A DNA stretch of 64,000 nt from Cellulophaga sp. 20_2_10 (GCF_023476645.1 NZ_JAMCOJ010000002.1:343561-407560), one strand, 5' to 3'. Positions 1 to 9,766 are shown, counted from the stretch's first letter. Numbers and translations: made by a program. The notes: generated by a model from the sequence alone, not told the origin.

Positions 1-887
1 ATGTTATTGTCTGTAGATTTAGACATTTTTTTACCGTTTAGAGTAAGCATATTCGCGTGCAACCAATAGTTTACTGGTGCTGCACCGTTACTGGCTTGTG
101 CTTGTGCAATTTCGCATTCATGGTGTGGAAATTTTAAATCCATTCCGCCTCCGTGAATGTCAAAAGTTTCTCCTAAATATTTTGTGCTCATTGCAGTACA
201 CTCTAAGTGCCAACCAGGGAAGCCATCTCCCCAAGGAGAAGGCCAGCGCATAATATGCTCTGGTTCTGCTTTTTTCCAAAGTGCAAAATCTTGTGGATTT
301 CTCTTATCACTTTGTGCTGCCAACTCACGAGTATTAGCAATCATATCCTCTAGCTTTCTACCGCTTAATATACCATAGTCGTTTGTTTTGTTAAACTCAA
401 CTACATCAAAATATACGGAACCGTTAACCTCATAAGCAAATCCTTTTTCAATAATGTCCTTAATAATCTCTATTTGCTCTATAATGTGTCCTGTAGCTGT
501 AGGCTCTATGCTAGGGGGTAAAAAATTGAATTTTTGTAGTGTATTATGAAAATCTACGGTGTAGCGTTGTACTACTTCCATAGGTTCTATTTGTTCTAAA
601 CGTGCTTTTTTAGCAATTTTATCTTCACCTTCATCTGCATCATCAACTAAATGTCCGGCATCTGTAATGTTACGTACATAGCGTACTTTGTAGCCTAAAT
701 GCTTAAAGTATCTAAAAATCATATCAAAAGACATAAACGTACGGCAGTTGCCTAAGTGTACATTGCTGTAGACGGTAGGTCCACATACATACATACCAAT
801 ATGCCCGTCGTTTATAGGTTTAAACTCTTCTTTTTTTCCAGAAAGGGAATTGTAAACTTTTATTGTTTGATTTTTGTAAAGTTGCAT
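1..887 (-). CDS. cysS: Cysteinyl-tRNA synthetase (3' part missing at window edge)
   Basis: Charges tRNA-Cys with cysteine in the cytosol (class I aminoacyl-tRNA synthetase). Reading leftwards from the ATG at 885-887, the product begins [20 protein letters not shown]. It contains the HIGH-like signature ([15 protein letters not shown]), the region [12 protein letters not shown] with zinc-binding Cys, the [17 protein letters not shown] motif, and KMSKS just before the left edge. About 295 codons are present out of the usual 460-490, so the C-terminal anticodon-binding part lies outside. The start is 15 bases after the folE stop on the same strand, so folE and cysS are probably co-transcribed. 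Identification is secure. Confidence 0.97.
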   Translation of the reverse strand, partial: MQLYKNQTIKVYNSLSGKKEEFKPINDGHIGMYVCGPTVYSNVHLGNCRTFMSFDMIFRYFKHLGYKVRYVRNITDAGHLVDDADEGEDKIAKKARLEQIEPMEVVQRYTVDFHNTLQKFNFLPPSIEPTATGHIIEQIEIIKDIIEKGFAYEVNGSVYFDVVEFNKTNDYGILSGRKLEDMIANTRELAAQSDKRNPQDFALWKKAEPEHIMRWPSPWGDGFPGWHLECTAMSTKYLGETFDIHGGGMDLKFPHHECEIAQAQASNGAAPVNYWLHANMLTLNGKKMSKSTDNN

Positions 888-902
888 TTTAGATAAAAGT
901 AA

Positions 903-1583
903 TTAAAAGTTGGTGTCTAGCTTTATGTAGTCTAAGAATTCTTTACGAGTATTGTATTCTTTAAATTTACCACCATACTCTGCGGTAACCGTGCTACTTT
1001 GTATATCTCTAATACCTCTAGAGTTTACGCAAAGGTGTTTTGCGTCTATAACACAAGCTACATCTTCTGTTCCTAATACCTCTTGTAGTTCTCTAACAAT
1101 TTGTATGTTAAGTCTTTCTTGTACTTGCGGCCTTTTTGCGTAGTAATCCACAATACGGTTCATTTTTGATAAACCAACAACAGTTCCTTTAGATATGTAA
1201 GCAACGTGTGCAATACCAACTATAGGTAATAAATGGTGTTCGCAAGTAGAGTAAAGAGTAATGTTTTTCTCTACCAACATCTCTCCATATTTGTACTTGT
1301 TATCAAATGAAGAAGACTTTGGTTTTCTTTCCGGGTTTAAGCCTCCAAAGATATCTTTAACAAACATTTTAGCAACACGCTTAGGAGTATCATTTAAGCT
1401 GTCATCTGTTAAATCCATTCCTAAGGTCGTTAATATATCTCTAACGCTGGCCTGTATTTTTTCTATCTTTTGGTCATCATTAAGATCAAAAGCGTCTTCT
1501 CTTAAAGGGGTGTTTTCAGCTGCAGATAAATGGTCGTTATCCATATCTTCATCAAACCCTTCTATAGTGCTTCCTATTTTCAT
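903..1583 (-). CDS. folE: GTP cyclohydrolase I
   Basis: Converts GTP to 7,8-dihydroneopterin triphosphate, the first step of tetrahydrofolate/pterin synthesis. From the chosen ATG the product has 226 residues. The catalytic zinc ligands appear as Cys114 and His117 (STCEHHLLP) and Cys185 (AKHLCVNSRG), and the family motif VVGLSKMNRIVDYYAKRPQ lies between them. The reading frame stays open for 15 more codons upstream, but those encode a hydrophobic, non-conserved stretch. The start MKIGSTIEGFDED fits the family, whose N-termini are short and acidic, so I chose it. The N-terminal 35 residues are acidic and probably flexible. It lies directly upstream of cysS. Confidence 0.95.
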   Translation of the reverse strand: MKIGSTIEGFDEDMDNDHLSAAENTPLREDAFDLNDDQKIEKIQASVRDILTTLGMDLTDDSLNDTPKRVAKMFVKDIFGGLNPERKPKSSSFDNKYKYGEMLVEKNITLYSTCEHHLLPIVGIAHVAYISKGTVVGLSKMNRIVDYYAKRPQVQERLNIQIVRELQEVLGTEDVACVIDAKHLCVNSRGIRDIQSSTVTAEYGGKFKEYNTRKEFLDYIKLDTNF

Positions 1584-1718
1584 CAGCCTAAATTTTTTAG
1601 AAAAGCAAAGATATACATAATATGGCATTTAATATCATTGTTTAGGTGTTTGACAACATTAATTAGTGCTAAAGTTTGTTAAGGTTTAGTTTTACATACT
1701 TCAAACTTTTGTCTATTT

Positions 1719-3518
1719 ATGAAAAGGTTTTACGCAATAGCGTTTTTTTTATTTACGTTAGGGTTGCTATCTGTTCATGCGCAAGTATCTGCAGATTGTA
1801 GCACTGCTATACCTATTTGTAATAATACCCCAACTAATGGCGGTACAGATGGTTATGGGGTAGATGATTTTGGAGGAGCAGATAAAACGGGTTGTCTAGA
1901 GAAAACACTGTCTGGAGCAATAGAGTCTAACTCCGCTTGGTATAGATTTAAAACGGGTGAGGCAGGTGAATTAGGTTTTAATATAAGTTTTGATGTTGCA
2001 GAGGATTGGGATTTTGCTTTATATAAGGCAAGTGATTGTAGTAGTTTAGGTGATCCTGTGCGATGTAATTTTTTTGATAACGATGATGGTAATTCATTTA
2101 CGGGATTAGGAGAAGACCCAACTGGAGCAACTAATGTACAGTATGAAGATTGGTTAGATGTAGAAGCAGGTGAAGAGTATTACTTGTTACTAAATAATTT
2201 TAGTAATGTAAACTCTGGTTTTTCAATTCAGTTTTCGGGACAAATATTTATAGACTTTCCAAAGACAGCTTTAGACTGTTCTATTATTAGTAATTTATTA
2301 GGACCGCCAATTGCTGCTTGCGATGGCGATATTGTTAGATTAGATGCTACAACGCCAAATACAGCATCATATACTTGGTATAGGGATATTGGTTTTGGAT
2401 TTACAGAGATTTTAGGAGAAACTAATGCAACTATAGATGTTGCCACAGATGCTATGTATAGGGCAGAGGTTATTTCTATTGCGGCAGATGTTTTAATTAG
2501 TGATGTGCAAGTCGCTTTTTCAATTTCGCCAACAACTAGTATAGTTACAGCGGTTACTTTGTGTCAAGAAACACTTCCTTTTAATTTAGAATCTAAAAAT
2601 AATGAAGCTTTAGGTGTGCAGTCTGCAGACGATTTTATTATTAGCTACCATGCAACCCCAGTAGATGCGGTTAATAATACAGCTAGTTTGCCAATACAAT
2701 ACAGTCCTGATCCAGGAGTGCGGACTATTTATGTTAGAACAACATCAGTAAAAAATCCAAAATGTTTTGATGTTTCTGAAGAGTTTGACTTTACTGTAAT
2801 TGAAACACCAACTTCTACTGCAGCGACAGAAGTGTTTTTGTGTGAAGGAGCTACGTCTGAAACAATAGGAGAAACGAGTCCAAATGTAAATTATAGTTAT
2901 AGTTGGAGTAGTGGAGAAGTTACCCCAACAATAGAAGTGTTTTCTGCGGGTACGTATGTCTTAGATGTGATGTTTACTACTGCAGGTTTAACTTGCATAA
3001 ATACAGTGGAAATTTCTGTTGTAGTGGGGCAGACACCAACAATAGCTAATATTATTATAGAAGATTTTAATGCAAATAATAAGGTAACGGTAGAGACTGA
3101 TATTATTGGTGATTTTGAATATCAAATAGATGCTATGGCTGTGCAAGACAGCAATGTTTTTAGAGATGTTTCTGCTGGTGCGCATACGGTTTCTATTATT
3201 GATAAAAATGGTTGCGGTTTTGTGACCGAAGATATTGTTGTGGTTGGTTTTGATAATTATTTTACTCCAAACGGAGACGGTATAAATGATACTTGGCAGA
3301 TAAAAGGAATGTCTTCTTTGCAGGAGCCCGTTGTGTATATTTTTGACAGGTATGGTAAGTTGTTACAGCAGCTAAGCGGTAATCAAGGTTGGAACGGTAC
3401 TTACGGAGGTAAATTACTGCCAGAATCTGACTATTGGTTTAAATTAAGCTACACAAATACCACAGGAGATAAGGTATATGCAAAACATATAAGCAGTCAT
3501 TTTACCTTAAAACGATAA
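1719..3518 (+). CDS. Secreted protein with T9SS type B (gliding-motility) C-terminal sorting domain
   Basis: A 599-residue exported protein with a signal peptide ending near residue 21 (VHAQ). The N-terminal half has Cys pairs (DCSTAIPICNN, ASDCSSLG, VRCNFF) and the pattern SAWYRFKT...WDFALYK, typical of a jelly-roll-like domain found in flavobacterial T9SS cargo. An Ig/PKD-like middle follows. The last 85-90 residues hold the type B sorting domain, starting FTPNGDGINDTWQIKG and containing YIFDRYGKLL, WNGTYGGKLLPESDYWF and a final HFTLKR. This domain directs export by the type IX secretion system to the cell surface or medium. The cargo function is not recognisable. The next gene is a shorter paralogue with the same ends. 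Confidence 0.88.
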   Translation: MKRFYAIAFFLFTLGLLSVHAQVSADCSTAIPICNNTPTNGGTDGYGVDDFGGADKTGCLEKTLSGAIESNSAWYRFKTGEAGELGFNISFDVAEDWDFALYKASDCSSLGDPVRCNFFDNDDGNSFTGLGEDPTGATNVQYEDWLDVEAGEEYYLLLNNFSNVNSGFSIQFSGQIFIDFPKTALDCSIISNLLGPPIAACDGDIVRLDATTPNTASYTWYRDIGFGFTEILGETNATIDVATDAMYRAEVISIAADVLISDVQVAFSISPTTSIVTAVTLCQETLPFNLESKNNEALGVQSADDFIISYHATPVDAVNNTASLPIQYSPDPGVRTIYVRTTSVKNPKCFDVSEEFDFTVIETPTSTAATEVFLCEGATSETIGETSPNVNYSYSWSSGEVTPTIEVFSAGTYVLDVMFTTAGLTCINTVEISVVVGQTPTIANIIIEDFNANNKVTVETDIIGDFEYQIDAMAVQDSNVFRDVSAGAHTVSIIDKNGCGFVTEDIVVVGFDNYFTPNGDGINDTWQIKGMSSLQEPVVYIFDRYGKLLQQLSGNQGWNGTYGGKLLPESDYWFKLSYTNTTGDKVYAKHISSHFTLKR

Positions 3519-3645
3519 ATTTTTAACTTGAAGTCAAAAGGGTATTTCGTCGATTATGTAAAAAAATATTCGATGTAATGCAATAAATTTTATTACTTGA
3601 CGCTTATAATATGGTTATCTAACATTCCATATAGTAATAAATTTT

Positions 3646-5028
3646 ATGCGATTACAATATAAAATAGTAGTAGGATTTCTTTTTTTTACTCTAATTAGCA
3701 ACGCGCAGTTTACTCCAGATTGTAGATCGGCAATACCTGTTTGTGGTGATGCTCCTATTTTTGGTGTAGCAGATGGACGTGGAGATATAGACGATTTTGA
3801 TCCTGATGATATACGCCAAATTGGTTGTTTAGAAAAGGGAAGTAATAGTTCTGCTAATATAGAAAATAACACTGCTTGGTATGCGTTTAGAGCATTAGAA
3901 GATGGTAGTATTGGTTTTGATATTGAAGCCACAACGGATACGGCCGAGTGGGATTTTGCTATATTCGGACCAGATACAGACTGTGCAAGTATAAGTAGTG
4001 GTGATGCGGAACCTTTGCGATGTAATTACGAGGCTAATAATACATCTTTTACTGGTTTAGGCACAAATCCTGAATCCGGACAAGATGGCTTTGATTTTGT
4101 TAAAGGAAGTAAAAATACGTACGACGAGTTATTAGACATTGCGGCAGGTGAAATTTACTATATTCTAATAAATAATTACAATACTAATTTTGATGGAGAT
4201 CCAGAGACTTTTACTTTAACCTTTACTGGTGATGTAGATGCTTTAGATTGTACGTTTAGAGATGAATTTTTAGGTTTAGATATTGTGGGCTGCGAAGGTG
4301 ATCCAGATATTGTTTTAAATGCTTTTCGTTCTCCAGTTGGTCCAGACGTTGCTAGTGTAGTTTGGTCTGTAGATTATGAAGACGATGGAGTAATTGATAA
4401 TACCAATTTAGCAACAGGGACAGAATATACAGTTGCTAGTCCAAATTCAGGAAGATACTTTGTAGAGATTACAACAATTTCCGGGACTCCTACTACTGTT
4501 GTAGATGATGTTTTAATTTATTTTCATGCAGCACCAAATCTAGCTGATATAGAAATTACGGTTGTAGATTACTTGGTAGATAGAAACAAGATAGAAGTTC
4601 TTGTTAACGGTAATAGTGATTATGAGTACGCAATAAACGGAGGAGAATTTCAAGATGAAACACTTTTTCATGATGTGCCACCAGGACAAAACACATTAAT
4701 TGTAAGTGATAAAAATGGTTGCGGTATTACGGAGGAAATTCCTTTTTTAGTAATAGGATACCCAAAGTTTTTTACACCTAATGGAGATGGTTTTCATGAC
4801 GGTTGGAATGTCCTAGGAATTGAAGAATTGGTAGATGCAAGAGTTTATATTTATGATAGGTATGGGAAGTTATTAAAGCAGATAGCTGCTGGCGCAACTT
4901 GGAATGGTACTTTTAATGGTAAAAATATGCCAGAATCTGATTATTGGTTTCGTATGGAATATGCAGAACCAGAAGATGGTGTTATTGTAGCTAAGACATT
5001 GCAAAATCATTTTACTTTAAAAAGATAG
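3646..5028 (+). CDS. Secreted protein with T9SS type B sorting domain, paralogue of the preceding gene
   Basis: A 460-residue exported protein with a signal peptide (MRLQYKIVVGFLFFTLISNAQ). Its N-terminal domain matches the upstream protein motif by motif (DCRSAIPVCGD, TAWYAFRA, EWDFAIFGPD, LRCNYEANNTSFTGLGTNP, GEIYYILINNY). The C-terminal sorting domain is nearly the same (FTPNGDGFHDGWNVLG, YIYDRYGKLLKQ, ESDYWFRMEY, HFTLKR). It lacks about 140 residues of the central Ig-like region of its neighbour. The pair therefore looks like a tandem duplication followed by loss or gain of a middle domain. The gene ends just before a strong bidirectional terminator. The role is unknown beyond surface export by T9SS. 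Confidence 0.87.
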   Translation: MRLQYKIVVGFLFFTLISNAQFTPDCRSAIPVCGDAPIFGVADGRGDIDDFDPDDIRQIGCLEKGSNSSANIENNTAWYAFRALEDGSIGFDIEATTDTAEWDFAIFGPDTDCASISSGDAEPLRCNYEANNTSFTGLGTNPESGQDGFDFVKGSKNTYDELLDIAAGEIYYILINNYNTNFDGDPETFTLTFTGDVDALDCTFRDEFLGLDIVGCEGDPDIVLNAFRSPVGPDVASVVWSVDYEDDGVIDNTNLATGTEYTVASPNSGRYFVEITTISGTPTTVVDDVLIYFHAAPNLADIEITVVDYLVDRNKIEVLVNGNSDYEYAINGGEFQDETLFHDVPPGQNTLIVSDKNGCGITEEIPFLVIGYPKFFTPNGDGFHDGWNVLGIEELVDARVYIYDRYGKLLKQIAAGATWNGTFNGKNMPESDYWFRMEYAEPEDGVIVAKTLQNHFTLKR

Positions 5029-5067
5029 GTGAGTTAGGAAAAGCAATTAGAAAAAAATAAAATAACT

Positions 5068-5099
5068 AAAAAAGGCTATCCAATTGGATAGCCTTTTTT
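5068..5099. terminator. Bidirectional rho-independent terminator
   Basis: A perfect hairpin (AAAAAAGGCTATCC, loop AATT, GGATAGCCTTTTTT) sits between two convergent genes. With A and T runs on both sides it can stop transcription from either direction. Confidence 0.9.
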
Positions 5100-5120
5100 A
5101 GTTATTGTTGAAATTATTAC

Positions 5121-6620
5121 TTAAAAGTTTACGGTGTAGCCTACAGTAATATTTGTGTTTATATTGTTTATAAATGCAGGTGTATTTAAGCCAGCGTTAA
5201 ATAATTGCTTGTTAACATCTTGTTCTGCTCTGTTGTATGCCAAATCTATTCTGCTTGGGCCAAAAGAATATCCAAATCCTAAAGAGAAGCCATTTAAATC
5301 TCCAATAGTTTCTTCGTCTAGGTAGGGACTTTGTTCGTATCTGTAACCTGCTCTAAGGCTTATGTCTTCGATTCTGTACTCGCCGCCTAATCTTAATGTA
5401 GATACAGCTCCTAATTCGTTAGAGATATCTTCATTAGCACTTGCAAAACCAGAGTCACTTGTTGGTCTTATTTCTGCATTACTCATATCTTGATAACCGT
5501 AGTCTAAGCTTAATAATCCAGATTTCCCAAAAATTACAGCCAAACTACCAGTAGCTTTACTTGGGGTTTTAATTTTGTATTCTTCATATAAGTTTACAAT
5601 ATTAAAATTGATAAAACTGATGTCGGAGTTAGCTAAGTCTGAAGAAATACGTTGTGCTGTATCATCAGTTAACCTGTACCAAGTAGGAGATTCATAACTT
5701 GCTCCAATTCTTACAAATTCGTTTACTTTAGCAATTGCTCCTAAGGCAAAAGAAAATCCGTTACCCTCTGTGTGTAAATAATTATCAAAAGTAGTTCTAG
5801 AAATAGGAGATCCAGTAGTGTAGCCTGTTTCTGTAAACTCAGTGTACTTATCGTAATTTACACTATGAAAATTTATAGATGCCCCCAGATATAAATTATC
5901 TTGGTATTGTGTTGCAAAATCTAAGATAAATTTACTGTTGTAGCCAGTTGTATTTTCTACATAATTTTGGTCTACTGTTGTGTAATTAGCATTTCTAACA
6001 TAAGAATTATTATTGTCATTGTTGCTTACAGGGTTTATGATACCTCCTTCAATTCCTAAAAATGCTTGTTGATCTCTAAACCCCAAAGAATTTCCAATAT
6101 CTAAATAAGCTTCTTCTAGGTATTCGCCACTTCTTAGTTTTAAAGGTCCATAAGGGGTTCCGTCTGCATAACTTAAAAAATATTGGTCTATACCTTGATT
6201 GCTGTTTCCTGAAATAGCAAAATTATTATCAAAATTCTGTACCAAATCATAGTTGGCAGCAATAGCAATTTTTTTCCAGTTAGAGTTGTTAGCTTTAAAA
6301 ACCATAACACCACCAACTTGATTGATCTCTAAATAATTTTCCTTAGATTCTCTATTGGTCCCAAAATAATTAGAACTGTTATTTTTGTTGTAGTTAGATA
6401 GGGTCGCAGAAAACAAGTGATTGTTAAAAACTGCAGCACCAGCAGGGTTAGTGTTAAGAGCAGATAAATCTCCGCCCAAAGCTCCAAAAGCACCACTCAT
6501 TCCTTGGTAACGCGCTGTTCCTTGTGTATTTTGCTGACTATATAACAATGCGTCATTTATATTTTGAGCAGTAGCCATAGAGCATACCAAGCCAAACGCT
6601 AAGACGATGTAATTTTTCAT
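5121..6620 (-). CDS. OmpP1/FadL-family outer membrane transport protein
   Basis: A 499-residue beta-barrel protein of the FadL/TodX type, probably taking up hydrophobic compounds across the outer membrane. The signal peptide ends after MATAQ. The mature N-terminus (NINDALLYSQQNTQGTARYQ) and the following GMSGAFGALGGDLSALNTNPAG are the classical FadL-type motif, in which NPAG(A) marks the family. The rest alternates aromatic and polar strands and ends in a barrel-closing strand, ITVGYTVNF, with terminal Phe. Flavobacterial relatives are often loosely annotated as hemin receptors, but nothing here indicates heme. It stands between a terminator and a lipoprotein gene on the same strand, 41 bases away. 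Confidence 0.82.
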   Translation of the reverse strand: MKNYIVLAFGLVCSMATAQNINDALLYSQQNTQGTARYQGMSGAFGALGGDLSALNTNPAGAAVFNNHLFSATLSNYNKNNSSNYFGTNRESKENYLEINQVGGVMVFKANNSNWKKIAIAANYDLVQNFDNNFAISGNSNQGIDQYFLSYADGTPYGPLKLRSGEYLEEAYLDIGNSLGFRDQQAFLGIEGGIINPVSNNDNNNSYVRNANYTTVDQNYVENTTGYNSKFILDFATQYQDNLYLGASINFHSVNYDKYTEFTETGYTTGSPISRTTFDNYLHTEGNGFSFALGAIAKVNEFVRIGASYESPTWYRLTDDTAQRISSDLANSDISFINFNIVNLYEEYKIKTPSKATGSLAVIFGKSGLLSLDYGYQDMSNAEIRPTSDSGFASANEDISNELGAVSTLRLGGEYRIEDISLRAGYRYEQSPYLDEETIGDLNGFSLGFGYSFGPSRIDLAYNRAEQDVNKQLFNAGLNTPAFINNINTNITVGYTVNF

Positions 6621-6661
6621 CCTTTTGAGTTTTTAGTTATTTTTTATTGAAAATTTATAGT

Positions 6662-7885
6662 TTATCCTCTACCTCCAGATGATCTGCCAGAAGACCTACT
6701 ACTAGAAGATGATCTTCCGCTCGATGATGATCTACTACTAGATGAAGAAGACCTGCTGCCTGCAGATGATGATCTAGAAGAAGAATTACTACTCCTTGTA
6801 GTCGTTGTTCCAGAGCTTCTTGTGCTAGTTCCAGTGCTTCTAGATGATGATGGTCTAGTGTATGTAGAGTTGGATCTAGATGTGTTAGATGTTCTGTATG
6901 TTGGTCTAGTGCTGCTAGAGTTGCTGCGACTGTATGTAGCGCCTCTGTTAGCAGTAGTAGATGTGCCTCTATTATATGTGTTGCTTCTAGATGTACTGTA
7001 TCTAGGTTGTGTTCTTGTACTGCGGCTAGTTCTGTAAGTTCTGTTGCGGTCTATACCATCTGCGCTAACATTAGATCGGTTACTGTATGTTCCTGAATTT
7101 CTGTAGCTTGTATTACTTCTAGAAGATATTGCAGACTTCCCTGATCTGTAACCAACATTAGATCTAGATGTACTTGTATTTAAATTAGATCTGGTAGAGC
7201 GTGCATATGTATTTCTATTGTTTGCATAAATAACATTATCATAGCGACCTCTTCTGCTATTGTTGTAAGCGTAAGAGTTTCTGCCGTAGTTATTATAGTA
7301 TCTATTACCGTAGTAAGGGTTGTAGTGTCTTCTATTGTAATAATTATTTCCCCATCCGTAGCTGTAACCAAATCCACCCCAACCAAAGTTGTTGTATCCT
7401 CTGTATCCCCAGTTGTTCCATCCCCAAGGACTTCTCCATGAGTTGTAATACCCGTAGTTTCCATACCCGTAACCCCATGAATCATAAAAACCACCGTAAT
7501 TATTCCATCCGTTGTCGTGTATGTTAATGCTTATTTGTGTTGGGTTATCTCCCCATCCAGGATTTCCGTTGTAATTATTTGCAACATTATCATCTTGTAC
7601 ATCTGTATCACTATAATATTCGTCTACATCTGTAAAAACCTCACCGTCTAGAATGGCACCATACTCAGTAGCCTGTTGGCCAAAGTAATCTTGGTACTCA
7701 TTAGCTTCGTTGTTTGGTGCAACTGCAGCTTCTGTAACTTGTTGTCTAGTGCCGGTAGAATAAATACCGTCATTATCGTAATAAGAAGCTTCTTGGTAAG
7801 AACCACAAGAAACGATTAATGAGCCTACTAATAGACTAAAAGCAACTTTTTTAATTTTCTGAATGGATTGGGAATGTATCATCAT
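6662..7885 (-). CDS. Low-complexity Tyr/Gly/Trp/Asn- and Ser/Arg-rich lipoprotein
   Basis: A 407-residue predicted lipoprotein: after a hydrophobic stretch the lipobox is LIVSC, giving a mature N-terminus CGSYQEASYYDNDGIYSTGT. Three compositional zones follow. Residues up to about 115 are acidic. Residues of about 115-215 are extremely rich in Trp, Tyr, Gly and Asn (for example YDSWGYGYGNYGYYNSW). The C-terminal 190 residues are almost only Ser, Arg, Thr, Asn and Tyr, ending in Ser/Arg runs and GGRG. No enzymatic domain is visible. The gene lies divergently upstream of proS. A structural, adhesive or cell-surface role is possible but not shown. Confidence 0.8.
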   Translation of the reverse strand: MMIHSQSIQKIKKVAFSLLVGSLIVSCGSYQEASYYDNDGIYSTGTRQQVTEAAVAPNNEANEYQDYFGQQATEYGAILDGEVFTDVDEYYSDTDVQDDNVANNYNGNPGWGDNPTQISINIHDNGWNNYGGFYDSWGYGYGNYGYYNSWRSPWGWNNWGYRGYNNFGWGGFGYSYGWGNNYYNRRHYNPYYGNRYYNNYGRNSYAYNNSRRGRYDNVIYANNRNTYARSTRSNLNTSTSRSNVGYRSGKSAISSRSNTSYRNSGTYSNRSNVSADGIDRNRTYRTSRSTRTQPRYSTSRSNTYNRGTSTTANRGATYSRSNSSSTRPTYRTSNTSRSNSTYTRPSSSRSTGTSTRSSGTTTTRSSNSSSRSSSAGSRSSSSSSRSSSSGRSSSSSRSSGRSSGGRG

Positions 7886-7983
7886 ATTAAATTTAATTGT
7901 TGTACAATGTAAAAATAGTTAGTTTTGTCGAACTAATACTTTTTAATTGATAAAAACACAATATTTGTGCCAAACTACTAATA

Positions 7984-9462
7984 ATGAGCAAGAAGTTAAC
8001 TAAAAGAGACGAAGATTATTCCAAATGGTATAATGAATTGGTTGTAAAAGCAGATCTTGCAGAAAATTCAGCAGTGCGTGGTTGTATGGTTATTAAACCT
8101 TATGGTTATGCAATATGGGAGAAGATGCAAGCCGAGTTGGATAGGATGTTTAAGGAAACAGGACATGAGAATGCCTATTTTCCTCTATTTGTACCTAAAA
8201 GCTTGTTTGAAGCTGAAGAGAAAAATGCAGAAGGCTTCGCAAAAGAGTGCGCGGTAGTTACGCACTATAGACTTCAAAACGATCCGGATAAACCAGGTAA
8301 ATTAAGAGTAGACCCTAATGCTAAATTAGAGGAAGAGCTAGTGGTGCGCCCTACTAGTGAAGCTATTATCTGGAATACATACAAAGGATGGATACAATCT
8401 TACAGAGATTTACCATTATTAATTAACCAATGGGCTAACGTAGTGCGTTGGGAAATGCGTACGCGCTTATTTTTGCGTACAGCAGAATTTTTATGGCAAG
8501 AAGGGCATACGGCACATGCAACAGAGCAAGAAGCAATAACGGAGGCAGAGCTAATGATGAATGTTTATGCTGAATTTACAGAAACGTTTATGGCTATGCC
8601 GGTTATAAAAGGTATTAAAACAGCTAGTGAGCGTTTTGCAGGAGCAGTAGAGACATATTGTATAGAAGCATTAATGCAAGATGGTAAAGCTTTACAAGCG
8701 GGTACATCTCACTTTTTAGGTCAAAATTTTGCAAAAGCTTTTGATGTAAAGTTTGCAACTAAAGAAGGGAAACAAGAGCATGTATGGGCAACTTCTTGGG
8801 GAGTGTCTACTCGTTTAATGGGGGCTTTGGTAATGACGCATAGTGATGATAATGGTTTGGTGTTACCTCCAAAATTAGCGCCAATACAAGTTGTTATTGT
8901 ACCTATTTATAAAGGAGATGAGCAATTAGATGCTATTTCTGAAAGAGTAAATCCATTAGTAAAAGAATTAAAAGCTAAAGGGATTTCTGTTAAGTATGAT
9001 AATAGAGATACACACAAACCAGGATTTAAGTTTAATGAGTACGAGCTTAAAGGTGTTCCTGTACGTATTGCAATAGGAAAAAGAGATCTAGAGAACGGAA
9101 CTTATGAAGTTGCTCGTAGAGACACTTTAGAGAAGCAAATTGTTGCTGCGGATGATGTTGTTGCTAAAATTGAATTTTTGTTAGAAGATATTCAGCAAAA
9201 TATTTATAAAAAAGCAATAGATCATAGAGCATCTCATATGACAGAAGTAAACTCTTATGAAGAGTTTAAAGATGTTTTAGAAAACAAAGGTGGATTTATA
9301 TCTGCGCATTGGGATGGTACAGAAGAGACTGAGGAAAAGATTAAAAACGATACAAAAGCTACTATTAGATGTATTCCTATAGATGCAAAAGAGGAAAATG
9401 GAAGCTGTATGGTAACGGGTAAGCCCTCTAAACACAGGGTGTTGTTCGCTAAAGCATATTAA
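7984..9462 (+). CDS. proS: Prolyl-tRNA synthetase, archaeal/eukaryotic type
   Basis: Attaches proline to tRNA-Pro. The 492-residue length without the bacterial editing insertion, and the start [20 protein letters not shown], identify the short archaeal/eukaryotic-type (type 3) enzyme, which is usual in Bacteroidota. Class II motifs are visible: [20 protein letters not shown], the motif 2 region [28 protein letters not shown], and [13 protein letters not shown]. An anticodon-binding domain follows ([12 protein letters not shown]...[27 protein letters not shown]). The C-terminal domain ends in [10 protein letters not shown], and the terminal Tyr is typical. The tRNA-Glu genes follow directly. 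Confidence 0.97.
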   Translation: MSKKLTKRDEDYSKWYNELVVKADLAENSAVRGCMVIKPYGYAIWEKMQAELDRMFKETGHENAYFPLFVPKSLFEAEEKNAEGFAKECAVVTHYRLQNDPDKPGKLRVDPNAKLEEELVVRPTSEAIIWNTYKGWIQSYRDLPLLINQWANVVRWEMRTRLFLRTAEFLWQEGHTAHATEQEAITEAELMMNVYAEFTETFMAMPVIKGIKTASERFAGAVETYCIEALMQDGKALQAGTSHFLGQNFAKAFDVKFATKEGKQEHVWATSWGVSTRLMGALVMTHSDDNGLVLPPKLAPIQVVIVPIYKGDEQLDAISERVNPLVKELKAKGISVKYDNRDTHKPGFKFNEYELKGVPVRIAIGKRDLENGTYEVARRDTLEKQIVAADDVVAKIEFLLEDIQQNIYKKAIDHRASHMTEVNSYEEFKDVLENKGGFISAHWDGTEETEEKIKNDTKATIRCIPIDAKEENGSCMVTGKPSKHRVLFAKAY

Positions 9463-9487
9463 TTTTTAAAAAAAATTGACTTAGGTA

Positions 9488-9517
9488 TTGCAATAATTAA
9501 AAATAGTTGTATTTTTG
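9488..9517 (+). promoter_or_regulatory. Bacteroidota-type promoter of the first tRNA-Glu gene
   Basis: The -33 TTG at 9488-9490 and the -7 box TATTTTTG at 9510-9517 match the Bacteroidota consensus TTG / TAnnTTTG with a 19-bp spacer. The -7 box lies 25 bases before the tRNA. Confidence 0.65.
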
Positions 9518-9542
9518 CATCCGCAATACGCAAAAAGTTAAT

Positions 9543-9614
9543 GGTCCGTTCGTCTAGGGGTTAGGACGCCAGGTTTTCATCCTGGTAACAGGGGTTCGAT
9601 TCCCCTACGGACTA
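9543..9614 (+). tRNA. tRNA-Glu (anticodon TTC)
   Basis: A cloverleaf can be drawn by eye. The acceptor stem GGTCCGT pairs with ACGGACT, the first pair being G-U. The anticodon stem CCAGG/CCTGG closes the loop TTTTCAT with anticodon TTC, and the T arm is GGGGTTCGATTCCCC. The discriminator base is A, and CCA is not encoded. Seventy-two bases. Confidence 0.97.
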
Positions 9615-9694
9615 CAAGTATTTTAAGTAAATATAGTTTTGTAGTTACATAAAGTTTTCTTTATTTTGCAAACCACTATACAAATAGTAATAAT

Positions 9695-9766
9695 GGTCCG
9701 TTCGTCTAGGGGTTAGGACGCCAGGTTTTCATCCTGGTAACAGGGGTTCGATTCCCCTACGGACTA
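9695..9766 (+). tRNA. tRNA-Glu (anticodon TTC), second identical copy
   Basis: Identical over all 72 bases to the copy 80 bases upstream, with the same acceptor, anticodon and T arms. The spacer between the copies has an imperfect promoter-like pair (TTTG at 9638-9641 and TATTTTG at 9662-9668). The second copy may therefore have its own promoter or may be read from the first. Confidence 0.97.

Noticed and set aside
1584-1628. Fifteen extra N-terminal codons for folE
   Set aside because: The stretch is hydrophobic and unlike FolE N-termini, and the downstream ATG fits the family.
6822-7494. Open frames with Leu/Val/Asp-rich or Thr/Ile-rich products on other frames of the low-complexity lipoprotein gene
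   Set aside because: They arise from the repetitive Ser/Arg and Tyr/Gly codons of the lipoprotein gene. They have no start context and no domain.
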